From NCBI GenBank assembly GCA_963205275.1, contig CAUJIH010000061.1, positions 1 to 40,429 on the forward strand: a stretch of 40,429 nt of DNA. Reading direction: 5' to 3'. The stretch comes from Verrucomicrobiota bacterium. Its GTDB lineage: Bacteria > Verrucomicrobiota > Verrucomicrobiia > Verrucomicrobiales > DEV007. This document shows positions 1 through 8,386 of the stretch, one piece after another; position 1 is the first letter of the stretch; each line of letters begins with the position of its first letter. The translations under genes and the position numbers were made by a program. The notes below the pieces were generated by a model. It ran no database searches. It saw only the letters and a list, made by a program, of their open reading frames with translations, and was not told the origin of the DNA.

Positions 1-336
1 GCACGGGGGCAGGCTTCGGCGGTGCGGGTATGGGAGTCGCCGCTACTGGCACGGGGGCAGGTTTCGGCGGAGCAGGTGCTGGAGTCGCCGCTACAGGTGC
101 GGGGGCAGGTTTCGGCGGCGCGGGCGCTGGAGTCGCCGCTACCGGTGCGGGGGCAGGTTTCGGCGGCGCGGGCGCTGGAGTCGCCGCTACAGGTGCGGGG
201 GCAGGTTTCGGCGGCGCGGGGACGGGAGTCGCCGCTACCGGTGCGGGGGCAGGTTTCGGCGGAGCGGGCGCTGGAGTCGCCGCTACAGGTGCGGGGGCAG
301 GTTTCGGCGGCGCGGGCGCTGGAGTCGCCGCAGACA
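1..336. repeat. 48-bp tandem repeat array, about seven copies
   Basis: A 48-bp unit recurs in strict register: the GTTTCGGCGG core (GCTTCGGCGG in the first copy) starts at 13, 61, 109, 157, 205, 253 and 301. Copies differ at a few positions, and the copy nearest the left edge is the most diverged. Because 48 is a multiple of three, copy-number change keeps the minus-strand frame and only lengthens or shortens the Pro/Ala linker. The array probably continues beyond the edge. There are no unique spacers, so it is not a CRISPR array. Confidence 0.93.
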
Positions 337-439
337 TAGCTGCTCCCATGCTCACGATCCATGCAAAGCACAGCCAGCCCGCCAACTGCTTCACAGCAAA
401 GGCACGAAAACATGAACATTGAAGGCGGAGGAAACCCAT
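1..439 (-). CDS. Secreted protein with Pro/Ala-rich 16-residue repeats, 3' end beyond left edge
   Basis: The minus-strand frame is open from about 472 down to base 1 and so leaves the window. It encodes a lysine followed by a hydrophobic core (KQLAGWLCFAWIVSMGAA), a likely signal-peptidase site at MSAA/TP, then seven copies of a 16-residue unit of the type TPAPAPPKPAPAPVAA. ATG at 439 is the best upstream start, with AGGAG about 13 nt before it. GTG at 394 would give a shorter, cleaner signal peptide, and a GTG lies just before the 439 ATG. Pro/Ala/Lys repeats directly after a signal peptide are typical of extended periplasmic or wall-spanning linkers, so the functional domain is probably beyond the edge. 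The gene begins 58 bp after the oxidoreductase stop on the same strand and may be co-transcribed with it. The plus-strand Gly-rich readings of the same DNA lack a signal peptide or domain. Function unknown. Confidence 0.7.
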   Translation of the reverse strand, partial: MGFLRLQCSCFRAFAVKQLAGWLCFAWIVSMGAAMSAATPAPAPPKPAPAPVAATPAPAPPKPAPAPVAATPVPAPPKPAPAPVAATPAPAPPKPAPAPVAATPAPAPPKPAPAPVAATPAPAPPKPAPVPVAATPIPAPPKPAPV

Positions 440-497
440 CACCGCGAAACTACTCCTGACGCCACGGTCAGGTCAACTGGCGCAAGTGAGTCCGTTC

Positions 498-1571
498 TCA
501 GAACTCAACCGTTTTCCCGGTACGGAAGGATGCATCTGCAGCCAGTACGATCCTTAGGCTGTTCACTGCATCATCCATATGATCCGAAAGAACGACATCA
601 TTGACAATCGCATTCAAGAAGACTTCCTGCTCACGAGCGCACAATTCATCGTGGCCCGGCTCATCTGCGCAGTCGAGAATCTCGTCTTGATGTACGAACT
701 GATGATTCTCGTCGAGCTCAGCGTGATGCACCTTCAACGCTGCCGCCTTAGAATGAGCGTCGATATTGTCACTGGAGGCCTCGCCTTCCTTAACGCCAGA
801 GATACTGACGCTCCCCTTCGGGCCGACCACATCCTTCACGAAGTATGCGGTCTCACTCATCATCGGACCCCAGCCGGCCTCATACCAACCGACGGAACCG
901 TCTTCGAAGGTGACCTGAAGCTGGCCATAGTTGTACATCCCCGGCACCAAATCCTCCGTCAGTCTGGCACCGATGGCGCTCACTCGCACCGGTCGTGAGC
1001 GTGTCATCTGACACATCACGTCGACATAGTGGACGCCACAATCGACGATAGGAGACATGGACTGCATCAACATTCGATGCGTGTGCCACATGTCTCCGGA
1101 AGATTGCTGGTTCAGGTTCATCCGCATCACCAATGGCTTCCCTAGGGTCTGCGCCTTCTCGATAAAGTGCGCCCATGTGGGATGAACCCGGAGGATGTAG
1201 CCGATCACCAGCTTGCGATTCGCGGATCGAGCGGCATCGACAATTTCCTGTGCCTCTTCAACAGTCTCAGCGATCGGCTTTTCAAGAAAGACGTGACAAC
1301 CAGCGGCAAAGGCCTTCTTTGTGTAATCTGCGTGTGTATCGGGGTATGTGTTAATGGAAACAGCGTCTGGCTGCGTCGCCGCCAAGGCCTCTTCGTAGCT
1401 GGAAAATTGCGGGTATTCCGCACCCAGCGCGTCAAGCAAGTCGCGCCGAGATTTTTCTCCTCGCGAGACAACACCGACGATTTCGAACCCATCCATCGCG
1501 TGATAGGCTTTGGCGTGAGACTTGCCCATGTGGCCACAGCCGACGACGAGAATTCTGACAGGATTGGACAT
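498..1571 (-). CDS. Gfo/Idh/MocA-family NAD(P)-dependent oxidoreductase
   Basis: The 357-residue protein opens with a Rossmann fold: a beta strand followed by the dinucleotide-binding GCGHMG (residues 11-16). The family's EKP signature is at residues 97-99, in FLEKPIAET. Length and layout match the Gfo/Idh/MocA family, with an N-terminal NAD(P)-binding domain and a C-terminal alpha/beta substrate domain. Members oxidise or reduce sugars, inositols or related cyclic compounds. The substrate cannot be read from the sequence. There is no signal peptide, so it is probably cytoplasmic. It lies 145 bp downstream of the ceramidase-like gene and 58 bp before the repeat-protein gene, all on the minus strand. 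Such oxidoreductases are heavily expanded in Planctomycetes and Verrucomicrobia, which fits the neighbours. Confidence 0.9.
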   Translation of the reverse strand: MSNPVRILVVGCGHMGKSHAKAYHAMDGFEIVGVVSRGEKSRRDLLDALGAEYPQFSSYEEALAATQPDAVSINTYPDTHADYTKKAFAAGCHVFLEKPIAETVEEAQEIVDAARSANRKLVIGYILRVHPTWAHFIEKAQTLGKPLVMRMNLNQQSSGDMWHTHRMLMQSMSPIVDCGVHYVDVMCQMTRSRPVRVSAIGARLTEDLVPGMYNYGQLQVTFEDGSVGWYEAGWGPMMSETAYFVKDVVGPKGSVSISGVKEGEASSDNIDAHSKAAALKVHHAELDENHQFVHQDEILDCADEPGHDELCAREQEVFLNAIVNDVVLSDHMDDAVNSLRIVLAADASFRTGKTVEF

Positions 1572-1716
1572 AAGAAGAATCAGGTTAGATAAAATAGGTC
1601 GATGATTTTCAACTAGGGAAACCGCACTTTGAATACAGGGATACAGCTAGCCCCGATAGCCAAGAGCGATAGCACACTCCCCAGAAATCACAAGTTTTCG
1701 ACAATCTTCGTCAGAG

Positions 1717-3261
1717 TTACTTTAACTGAGGGGGAATATCCCCATAGTTCCACGGGGCTACGAACGGTGGTGGTGGCGGAAGTTCGGGAACCGCACCCGG
1801 TTTTAGACTCTTGATCAATTCGATTCCTGCGTCGCGGATCTGGTCGCCAGCTTCCGGAATCAGATTGCTGTAGCTGGTAAGCCGCGTTTCGTAGCCTCCT
1901 CCGTTCTCACCAAAGGATTTCAATGTAGGCACATAGCCAACGCACCCGTTCGCTAGGCTAACCGGATATGTGAAGGGAAAGGGACTTGCTTTCTTCTGTT
2001 GCAGTCCGAACTCGCAGAAATACTCAGCTGGGCTGGTTACAAAGACTGCGGGACCGACCTGAATCGCCTGCACTTCGACTTTCCTCACCGGTTCCTTCGC
2101 GATCATCGCGTCCAGCATCACGATCTCCTTCGCCCAAATCCAGTCATTGAGCTTGGCGGCCTCCTTGGGGCGCTCGACCGCGATCTTTCGGCTCTCAGAA
2201 ACACGTTCTGGTGAGGGTTTACGACGGGGAATATCCAAAATCTGATGCGTGTGCTCAACTTCCACCGAAGTAGTGGTGCGATTGAACACATCCAGCAATA
2301 CTTTCACCGCTTCTGCTCCTACACTGCCGCCCACCAACATCGCAGACGCCTCTCCAGCGACCATCCGCCCGGCAGGAGTGGAGTTATCCACCTGGGTCAC
2401 ATCTCCACTGGTTCCGTTCAAGAAAACCACAACCGCACTTTCTCCATATGTACCGCGAATCACCTTTTCCAAACTCCAGATGTAGTTCGCAGAAATACCC
2501 GGAGGACTCGTGGTCGCATGACATGCGAAATTCACCACACATCCGGCCAGATGTCCCTCAGCATCCCAGGCACCGATCACTCCCACCTCAGGATCAATCG
2601 GTCCAGCAGGCTCGATCATTTCGGGATTCCCATATCCGGGGTGCGTGTAAGTCAGCCCGTTTTTCATTTTCCACCGACGATTAAAACTCACCGTCTTCTC
2701 TTCTCCGTGTCCAAAGCCGAGTTTCAGCTCACCCCGCTTCTCATGGGCCTCGGTGACCGCAGCGGCAACGGCTTCCACCACCTTTTCGAGATATCCTGCA
2801 TCGGCGGCAGAACTTTCGGCGGCTACCTTCTTCACCAGTTCATCGGCGTCGTCGAACTCGCCAGGTAACACCATGCACGTCGGGCCGGATGTATGAGAGT
2901 GGGAAGCTCCGATCAGAACGGCTTCCGGCTTGATCCCCGTCCGCTCATTAATGCGCTTCCGCGCCTCTGCCACCTGCGGTTCACGCAGGACGAGTGCGTC
3001 AATGCCGATCAGCGCGACCTCTTTTCCGTTGCTGTCGAAAACTACGGCACGCACCTTGCAAGGATCGTGCAACTTCTGGTGAAATCCCTTCGTGTAGCCG
3101 CCAGGCCTCTCCATGCCGATCTCGGGCGTAATGTCTCGCTCAGCGAAACCGGTCTTTGTGACAGGTTTTTCGGGAGTAGATTCAGGTTTTGCATTCGGAG
3201 CCGCCTGAAGGAGGGCGACCGGAAAAACTGCTGCGAGAATGAGAGGGATCAGTCGGATCAT
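1717..3261 (-). CDS. Secreted neutral/alkaline ceramidase-like hydrolase
   Basis: 514 residues with a signal peptide (MIRLIPLILAAVFPVALLQA/AP). The mature N-terminus has the GFAERDITPEIGMERPGGY pattern typical of the neutral ceramidase N-terminal domain. HSHTSGP at about 121-127 matches the family's metal-binding, active-site His motif, and FACHATTS near 246-252 matches the second conserved His segment. NRRW near 194-197 is also in place. Ceramidases hydrolyse the N-acyl bond of ceramide, but this bacterial subgroup is often annotated only as neutral/alkaline non-lysosomal ceramidase, so the true substrate is uncertain. It is shorter than canonical ceramidases (about 650-750 residues), so the C-terminal immunoglobulin-like domain is probably absent. 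It ends in a Pro-rich tail. ATG at 3261 is supported by the signal peptide; a TATGAT box lies 8 nt upstream, which would make the mRNA nearly leaderless. Confidence 0.82.
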   Translation of the reverse strand: MIRLIPLILAAVFPVALLQAAPNAKPESTPEKPVTKTGFAERDITPEIGMERPGGYTKGFHQKLHDPCKVRAVVFDSNGKEVALIGIDALVLREPQVAEARKRINERTGIKPEAVLIGASHSHTSGPTCMVLPGEFDDADELVKKVAAESSAADAGYLEKVVEAVAAAVTEAHEKRGELKLGFGHGEEKTVSFNRRWKMKNGLTYTHPGYGNPEMIEPAGPIDPEVGVIGAWDAEGHLAGCVVNFACHATTSPPGISANYIWSLEKVIRGTYGESAVVVFLNGTSGDVTQVDNSTPAGRMVAGEASAMLVGGSVGAEAVKVLLDVFNRTTTSVEVEHTHQILDIPRRKPSPERVSESRKIAVERPKEAAKLNDWIWAKEIVMLDAMIAKEPVRKVEVQAIQVGPAVFVTSPAEYFCEFGLQQKKASPFPFTYPVSLANGCVGYVPTLKSFGENGGGYETRLTSYSNLIPEAGDQIRDAGIELIKSLKPGAVPELPPPPPFVAPWNYGDIPPQLK

Positions 3262-3372
3262 TGACCGATATCATACCAAAGAATCAGGAGAGTGATATGG
3301 CGTCATCACTTCCCCTGTGAAAAAATCCGCAGTAAGCGCAGACCCGCCTTAACGTCACCTTCCCGAGCGCCC

Positions 3373-4491
3373 TCACACTCTCGACTCAGATGCGGTATCA
3401 GCGGACTCCTCAGCCAACATGACTCGATCCGATGGCAGAGGCATTACATCAGCAGGCGTAAGAGGTCTCGAACGAGGAGACTGTCCCTGAGAGATCCGCA
3501 AGCTGTCGATGATGCGATCAGCAAGAGCGCCGCGATTCGCTGCCAGTTTAAACACGAGCCTTCTGCCATCCTCTGTATCAAAAAAGACGACGTCTTCACT
3601 CAGGAATCGATGTTCACGAATAATTTCGAGACCCGCAAGAGCAAATTTCACGTGGTAATGTCGCCACCAACTGCGTCCCACAAAGTGAATCACCCCTGGA
3701 CAACTCGATTCTACGATAATACGTCCAAAAGTCATTGATACGAAGCCGGGGAATCGCTTGGCCCGCCCGATTACCACGGGCGTCGACCATTCCGGATCCG
3801 CCTTGCGTCCACCGAGTGCTAAGCTGAGCTTTTGAATCTCCGAGGCAGTGAGACCAGCGTTCGACAGCTCTCGCTCGCCACTCACACCGAACGACAGCAG
3901 CTTGTGAGTCCAGAGCCAGAAGAAGGCTTTCACTCGACGGAACAACTTGGGAGTCAAATACAGAGACGCTCCGATGAATCCAAGGAACAATAACGCCGCC
4001 ACTAGGGGATGGACGTACATTAATCCCAAACCTGCCAGCACTGCCGCATCTTCGCTCACGCTCGCGACAATATTCGATACAGGTTCCGGAGAAGCATTCA
4101 GAACCAGACGAGTGCCTGCCTTAAAATTATGAACGACGAGGGAAGCGCCGCCCGCCAAGAGTCCGATACTCACTTCGAAAACCGGATTGGTCGGACCGAG
4201 AGTGGTGATCGCGAGCAAGGCCCCACCGACTGGTCGGATCAAGGTATGGACACTATCCCAGAGTGAGTCAACCCAAGGAACCTTGTCAGAGAAAAATTGG
4301 AGGCAAAACAGAACTCCAGCCAGCGTGACGACAACAGGGTCGCCCAGAATGGCGAGGTCCGGGTATGTGGTAGAAATATCGACCCAGCCCTGCTGAATCG
4401 AGAGACCCGCCACAAAGACGACGAGATATAGATTCAATCCGGAAAGAGTGGCGAAGCCAAGAGCGGTACAAAGCGTTTCCAGTGTATGCAT
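3373..4491 (-). CDS. DUF4126 multi-pass membrane protein
   Basis: 372 residues. The first 190 or so match the DUF4126 pattern: a hydrophobic segment with GLNLYLVVFVAGL, then FFSDKVPWVDSLWDSVHTLIRP, GGALLA, and further membrane helices to about residue 190, ending in a YLTPKLFRRVKAFFWLW segment. The remaining 180 residues are soluble, with charged and aromatic stretches such as VGRSWWRHYHVKF and FFDTEDGRRLVFKL, and I do not recognise them. DUF4126 has no established function. The soluble C-terminal extension makes this longer than simple DUF4126 proteins of about 200 residues. It sits between the ceramidase-like and SGNH genes on the same strand, with gaps of about 110 bp on each side, so shared transcription is possible but not shown. 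Confidence 0.78.
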   Translation of the reverse strand: MHTLETLCTALGFATLSGLNLYLVVFVAGLSIQQGWVDISTTYPDLAILGDPVVVTLAGVLFCLQFFSDKVPWVDSLWDSVHTLIRPVGGALLAITTLGPTNPVFEVSIGLLAGGASLVVHNFKAGTRLVLNASPEPVSNIVASVSEDAAVLAGLGLMYVHPLVAALLFLGFIGASLYLTPKLFRRVKAFFWLWTHKLLSFGVSGERELSNAGLTASEIQKLSLALGGRKADPEWSTPVVIGRAKRFPGFVSMTFGRIIVESSCPGVIHFVGRSWWRHYHVKFALAGLEIIREHRFLSEDVVFFDTEDGRRLVFKLAANRGALADRIIDSLRISQGQSPRSRPLTPADVMPLPSDRVMLAEESADTASESRV

Positions 4492-4599
4492 AGCAGTGGA
4501 TCAGACGAGTTGGGTGAGTGGGCGAACGGAACATGACCGCTCGGCTTATTCTATTGGACGAATGAAAAAGGAAAACATTCAGATTTTTTTGCAGATTTT

Positions 4600-5874
4600 T
4601 CACTTTCCAGATGATTTTTCATCATGCGAGCGAAGCCAGGCGTACACCGTATCACCGATCTGCCGATATCCTGATACAGAAGGATGGACCGCATTGCTCT
4701 GACGAACGATGTCCATTTCATTGTGTAGATTCGCCGGGCTTTTTTCCGTGGGGAACCCATGGTAGGGATCGACATTCAGGTGCGCACCGATCAGTTCGAC
4801 TCGCTCTCCTTCTCGTCCGGAGAACTGTTTGATCATACGCTCCGCCAGCCACTGGCGATTGCGACTGTACTGCCAGCGAGTCTGTCCGCTGCCGTAGTTC
4901 TTTCCAAACGCATCCTGACTGAATGTCGAAGGCATGATGATGATCACTCCAATCCAAGCATCCGGCACGGCATCGCGAATCATGGAAATGAGCGTCTCTT
5001 GGTAGCGTACACTAGTGCTACCTCTCTCCTCAATCGTCTCGTCTGTCGCACCGAATACATCATTGCAACCGAGCAGGATGGTCACGAAGTTCGGCAATTC
5101 TCCCTGATTGGTCTCCTCACAATATCGGCGGAGATTGAGCACCGGAGCTTCCTTCGGATCGTCGGGATTTTCCTTGAACATAAAAGGACTCCCTTTCGGT
5201 CGTTCGCCCTCCTTCTTCGGTTCTTTCGGGTTCTGATAGCGAGTCGCAAACCCCTCTGCCGTCCAGCCTCCATAGCCCTCATGACGCACTTCGCCCAATG
5301 GCTGCCCCGTATCTACTCCTAGACCGCGCGTTCCGATCAGCTTGAGCGGCAATCCGTCCTCTTTGCTCAGTTGGAGGATGCGCTCCGGATAGACGGATGC
5401 AGCGGTGAGGCTGTCTCCGATAATCAATATACGTACGGGTTTCGTATCAGGAAGTGGTTTCCGTGCCACCACATGGAACTTCGTAGAAGCCCGAGCGACG
5501 ATTCCATTCGCAGAGTCGCGAAGCTCGAGACTCAACGGGAGTTCCCCCACGTCCTTCGCTTCGGGAGTCCAAGTCCATCGCAGCGACTGCTGACTGCCCT
5601 TTGAGCAAATCACGTCCGGCGCGTAATTCGCAGGATTCAACAGCACCCACGTATTATCGAAGTAAAGATTCGTCTCTAGCCCTTCGATCGCATGAACTAC
5701 AGGGGGGAGAATCATTCGAGCCTTTCCTGGAAAATCACCTTCCGGGACGGTCGGTTTCGCTTTAGCAGCCTGAATCGCTACTGCCGGTTTCGAGTCTTCG
5801 GAAACAAGAGGCATTGGCTGATGGGCCAAAGTCAGAATGAATGACAGCGCGAGCGCAGGAAGAAAACGGATCAT
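4600..5874 (-). CDS. Secreted SGNH/GDSL-family hydrolase
   Basis: 424 residues with an N-terminal hydrophobic signal (MIRFLPALALSFILTLA). A beta-rich N-terminal domain (about 45-145) precedes the SGNH fold. Block I is IIGDSLT with Ser155, block II has the Gly in YGGWTAEGF (about 202-203), block III is LLGCND (Asn271), and block V is AVHPSVSGY with His397. The residue three before the His, normally Asp in the DxxH pair, is Asn394, so either the third member of the triad comes from elsewhere or the enzyme works as a Ser-His dyad. SGNH enzymes are esterases or lipases acting on acetylated sugars, peptidoglycan or lipids. The two-domain secreted layout suits deacetylation of a polysaccharide, which is inference. 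A GGGATGATG purine stretch just before the ATG may serve as ribosome binding site. Confidence 0.85.
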   Translation of the reverse strand: MIRFLPALALSFILTLAHQPMPLVSEDSKPAVAIQAAKAKPTVPEGDFPGKARMILPPVVHAIEGLETNLYFDNTWVLLNPANYAPDVICSKGSQQSLRWTWTPEAKDVGELPLSLELRDSANGIVARASTKFHVVARKPLPDTKPVRILIIGDSLTAASVYPERILQLSKEDGLPLKLIGTRGLGVDTGQPLGEVRHEGYGGWTAEGFATRYQNPKEPKKEGERPKGSPFMFKENPDDPKEAPVLNLRRYCEETNQGELPNFVTILLGCNDVFGATDETIEERGSTSVRYQETLISMIRDAVPDAWIGVIIIMPSTFSQDAFGKNYGSGQTRWQYSRNRQWLAERMIKQFSGREGERVELIGAHLNVDPYHGFPTEKSPANLHNEMDIVRQSNAVHPSVSGYRQIGDTVYAWLRSHDEKSSGK

Positions 5875-5954
5875 AGGGCATCATCCCTTTTCCCAAGCGC
5901 TTTTGCAATCCCGCAATCCCGCAATTCCAACGAGCGGGTGCCCCATACGGGGCT

Positions 5955-8090
5955 CTATTCACGGACCTCCGATACCTCTGGGAGATCGATATCCTTAGGT
6001 GTATCCAATTTCTTATCCTTCTTCGGCTCCACTTTCTCCACCTCCGGAGTCGTCTTTCCAGCAGTGACTTTCTGGGTCACCTTCGCTTCCGAGGGGCGAC
6101 GGTAGGCTGCTGCCTCCCCGGCTAAGAGAGGTTCAGTCTCGAGAGCATCAGGAGCGACCTTCCAATCGATGCCGCTGCGCTCGGCGATCAATTTCCACTC
6201 GGTCACCGTCATTAGTCCGCGCTGAGCGGCGGCCACATCGCGGAATGCAGGTGCATTGAGAGCTTCGGTATAAGAGCGCTCGGCCTCGGCGATTCTTCCG
6301 CAGCGGAGATAATGCTCCGCCTCAGCCAGCATCAGATTTCCATAAAGCGGGGCACTTTCACGCGCCGCGCGCAGGCGCAAGAGAGCTTCGCTGGGACGTT
6401 CCAGTTCATCGAGCACTGCTGCATGACCGATGGCAGCAAATATGTCCTGGGGATAGAGTCGCTCTACTTGCTCGAAGTACAAATTTGCCTGATCCAGAGC
6501 CTGACGGCGCTCGGCTAGAGTCATGTCCGTGCGGATCGCAGCGACCTGTGCATGGGCGGAAAGAGAAAATATAAAGGGATTTTTTGGATCAATGGATCGG
6601 GCTGTTTTTAGATGGCGAAAATGCTCGAATCCGGTCGGATTTTCTGTAAAGCAACGACGAGCCATTTCGTAATGATATTCGCTCTGTGAGAACCGGATCC
6701 CGAGGATGGTGATCGCCATTCCCATCCCGCAGGCCAAGGCACGCTGACTAAACTGGAGAACGCCACCTGGCAGCAGAAAGCGAGTCGTCTCTGGTCTCGT
6801 CGCATGAGCCATCGGATCCGGAGCGGCAAGTGCAGCCAGTAGTCCCGCCGCTGTGACTGCCATCACAGGCAGGCGCAGGACGAAATCAAAACTGGCCAGA
6901 GTTGCGAGCGCACAAAGAATCGCCAGTGATCCAATGGAAAGCGCAAGGTGATCCGAACGCGGAGCTCGCTGCCCTCCTCCCGGACTGAATCTCGCATACT
7001 CCCGCACGAAACGGAATCCCTCGGCGAAATGCAGTCCGAGAACCATCAGAATCAATGCCAGTCCGATCAGGCCGTAATCAGCGAACGCTTGCAGAAATTC
7101 ATTATGAGTGAACTCTGGCTCTGCCGCCGCTGTGCCCATCGCAGGGGTGCGAAAGAGCCGATCATAAAAATATGTCGACCGGCTCCCAGTCCCAGTCAGA
7201 GGAGACTGCATCGCTTGCCTCCACCCTGATTTCCATATCTCCGGCAGCACGAGATTACCGCCCTTGGAGAGCAGCGTGTGATCGACCACACGAACCAGAG
7301 GTTTAGAGGAAGCTGCTAGGAGGATCGAAATCAGCACAGCAGAGAGAGCGATCGCTCGCAGAACGGATCTGCGTGTCTCGGGATCAGTTCGATGATAGAG
7401 GACGACCGTAGAGAGAATTGCGGATGCAGCGATCCCAGCCAATAGAGTGAAAATCCCCAAGGTACGCCCCGAGAGCAAGACGACAATGATCGATATAAGC
7501 GCTAGAGCCAGCATTCCCAGACGAAACGTCCAAGTGCGGCGACCAAAGGACGCTACTGCTAGCCATAGAGGGACGAGCATCGCTAGAAATCCGGAGAAAT
7601 GGTCGGGATGATTAAACAAACCACCTGCCTGATCCGAGACCGTCCGCTGATATCCCGGCAGAATCCAGAGTGAAGTCCCGAAGAAGAGTTGCAACAGCGC
7701 GAAGCCGAGATTCAGCAATACCAGCAGAGCCAGTCCATCCACAAAACGCTTCCTCCAGGCAGATGAATTAAAAAAGTGCAGAAAGAGCGCATATACCAGA
7801 AAGCAGGCTACGATCAGAGCCGCATCTTCGCGGGCAAAATACGCTACGGGAGAACTCGATGCACGCACGAGCACCCAGCCCACGAGGGCCAGCACCGCGA
7901 GAGTGCTCCATCGGGGGAGAGAAAATGCCACTTTTTCATGGATCAGCCCCACAGAAAGAATCGCCGCGAATCCCAACGCGGCGTATGCTGGCCAAAGAAA
8001 AGTCAGCGAGCTCGACGTGCCGAGACTCCCCACCAGAACTAGCCCAGTGAGGAAGAAAAATAGAATCGCGGCTCGCCAGCAGACTTTCAT
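5955..8090 (-). CDS. O-antigen ligase (Wzy_C)-like membrane protein with TPR tail
   Basis: 711 residues. The first 470 or so contain about ten to twelve hydrophobic segments. A large loop around residues 280-330 carries TGTGSRSTYFYDRLF followed by EFTHNEFLQAFADYGLIGL, the characteristic Wzy_C/WaaL segment. The last 240 residues are soluble, with helical repeats resembling TPRs (ALLRLRAARESAPLYGN, AEAERSYTEALNAP), and end in a Lys/Glu/Pro-rich tail. Proteins of this family ligate or polymerise lipid-linked glycans on the outer face of the inner membrane. O-antigen ligase and glycan polymerase cannot be told apart here. A GGCGGAG ribosome binding site at 8100-8106 lies 9 nt before the ATG, and a perfect TATAAT lies 35 nt upstream. 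It is divergent from the PVC dehydrogenase gene. Confidence 0.82.
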   Translation of the reverse strand: MKVCWRAAILFFFLTGLVLVGSLGTSSSLTFLWPAYAALGFAAILSVGLIHEKVAFSLPRWSTLAVLALVGWVLVRASSSPVAYFAREDAALIVACFLVYALFLHFFNSSAWRKRFVDGLALLVLLNLGFALLQLFFGTSLWILPGYQRTVSDQAGGLFNHPDHFSGFLAMLVPLWLAVASFGRRTWTFRLGMLALALISIIVVLLSGRTLGIFTLLAGIAASAILSTVVLYHRTDPETRRSVLRAIALSAVLISILLAASSKPLVRVVDHTLLSKGGNLVLPEIWKSGWRQAMQSPLTGTGSRSTYFYDRLFRTPAMGTAAAEPEFTHNEFLQAFADYGLIGLALILMVLGLHFAEGFRFVREYARFSPGGGQRAPRSDHLALSIGSLAILCALATLASFDFVLRLPVMAVTAAGLLAALAAPDPMAHATRPETTRFLLPGGVLQFSQRALACGMGMAITILGIRFSQSEYHYEMARRCFTENPTGFEHFRHLKTARSIDPKNPFIFSLSAHAQVAAIRTDMTLAERRQALDQANLYFEQVERLYPQDIFAAIGHAAVLDELERPSEALLRLRAARESAPLYGNLMLAEAEHYLRCGRIAEAERSYTEALNAPAFRDVAAAQRGLMTVTEWKLIAERSGIDWKVAPDALETEPLLAGEAAAYRRPSEAKVTQKVTAGKTTPEVEKVEPKKDKKLDTPKDIDLPEVSEVRE

Positions 8091-8386
8091 TGAAAGAGAC
8101 TCCGCCTAATCGGTGAAGTCGTGAAATTATAACACACTCGAAGTAAAGTAAAATATAAAATCGATTAGAAAATATGGAAATATTGATTAATTGATCAAAT
8201 TGTTCTGTTCTCTGATCAGCACGCTTCCTTTTCCGCTCTTCAGGTCACATTTTTTCTACTCACTTCACGAATCTGTCCACACAAACCGAAGGCGTACTCA
8301 CGGGATCGAGTCTTTTGATTTTCCACGTCATTTGTTTTAAGTTCGCACGTTCTCTTATTCCGTCCCGAATTTTGCCCACTTGATCA
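8091..8386. promoter_or_regulatory. AT-rich divergent promoter region
   Basis: This 296-bp gap holds no credible gene. The part near 8120-8200 is strongly AT-rich compared with its surroundings. On the minus strand it has a perfect TATAAT (8126-8131) with a weak TTTTAC about 16 bp upstream, and the ribosome binding site of the O-antigen-ligase-like gene follows at 8100-8106. TTGATCAA (8191-8198) and TGATCA (8213-8218) are small palindromes that could be operator half-sites, but nothing further supports that. A plus-strand promoter for the 8387 gene must lie here, but I could not pick a convincing one. Confidence 0.5.

Noticed and set aside
1..336. CRISPR array
   Set aside because: The units are contiguous 48-bp copies without unique spacers, and no cas gene is nearby.
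22..422. Plus-strand Gly-rich reading frames resembling PE_PGRS-like proteins over the 48-bp array
   Set aside because: They have no start context or export signal of their own and are explained by the minus-strand frame, which has a signal peptide followed by Pro/Ala repeats.
440..497. Terminator between the oxidoreductase gene and the left-edge gene (CCTGAC/GTCAGG inverted repeat)
   Set aside because: The stem is only six base pairs and no T-run follows on the minus strand.
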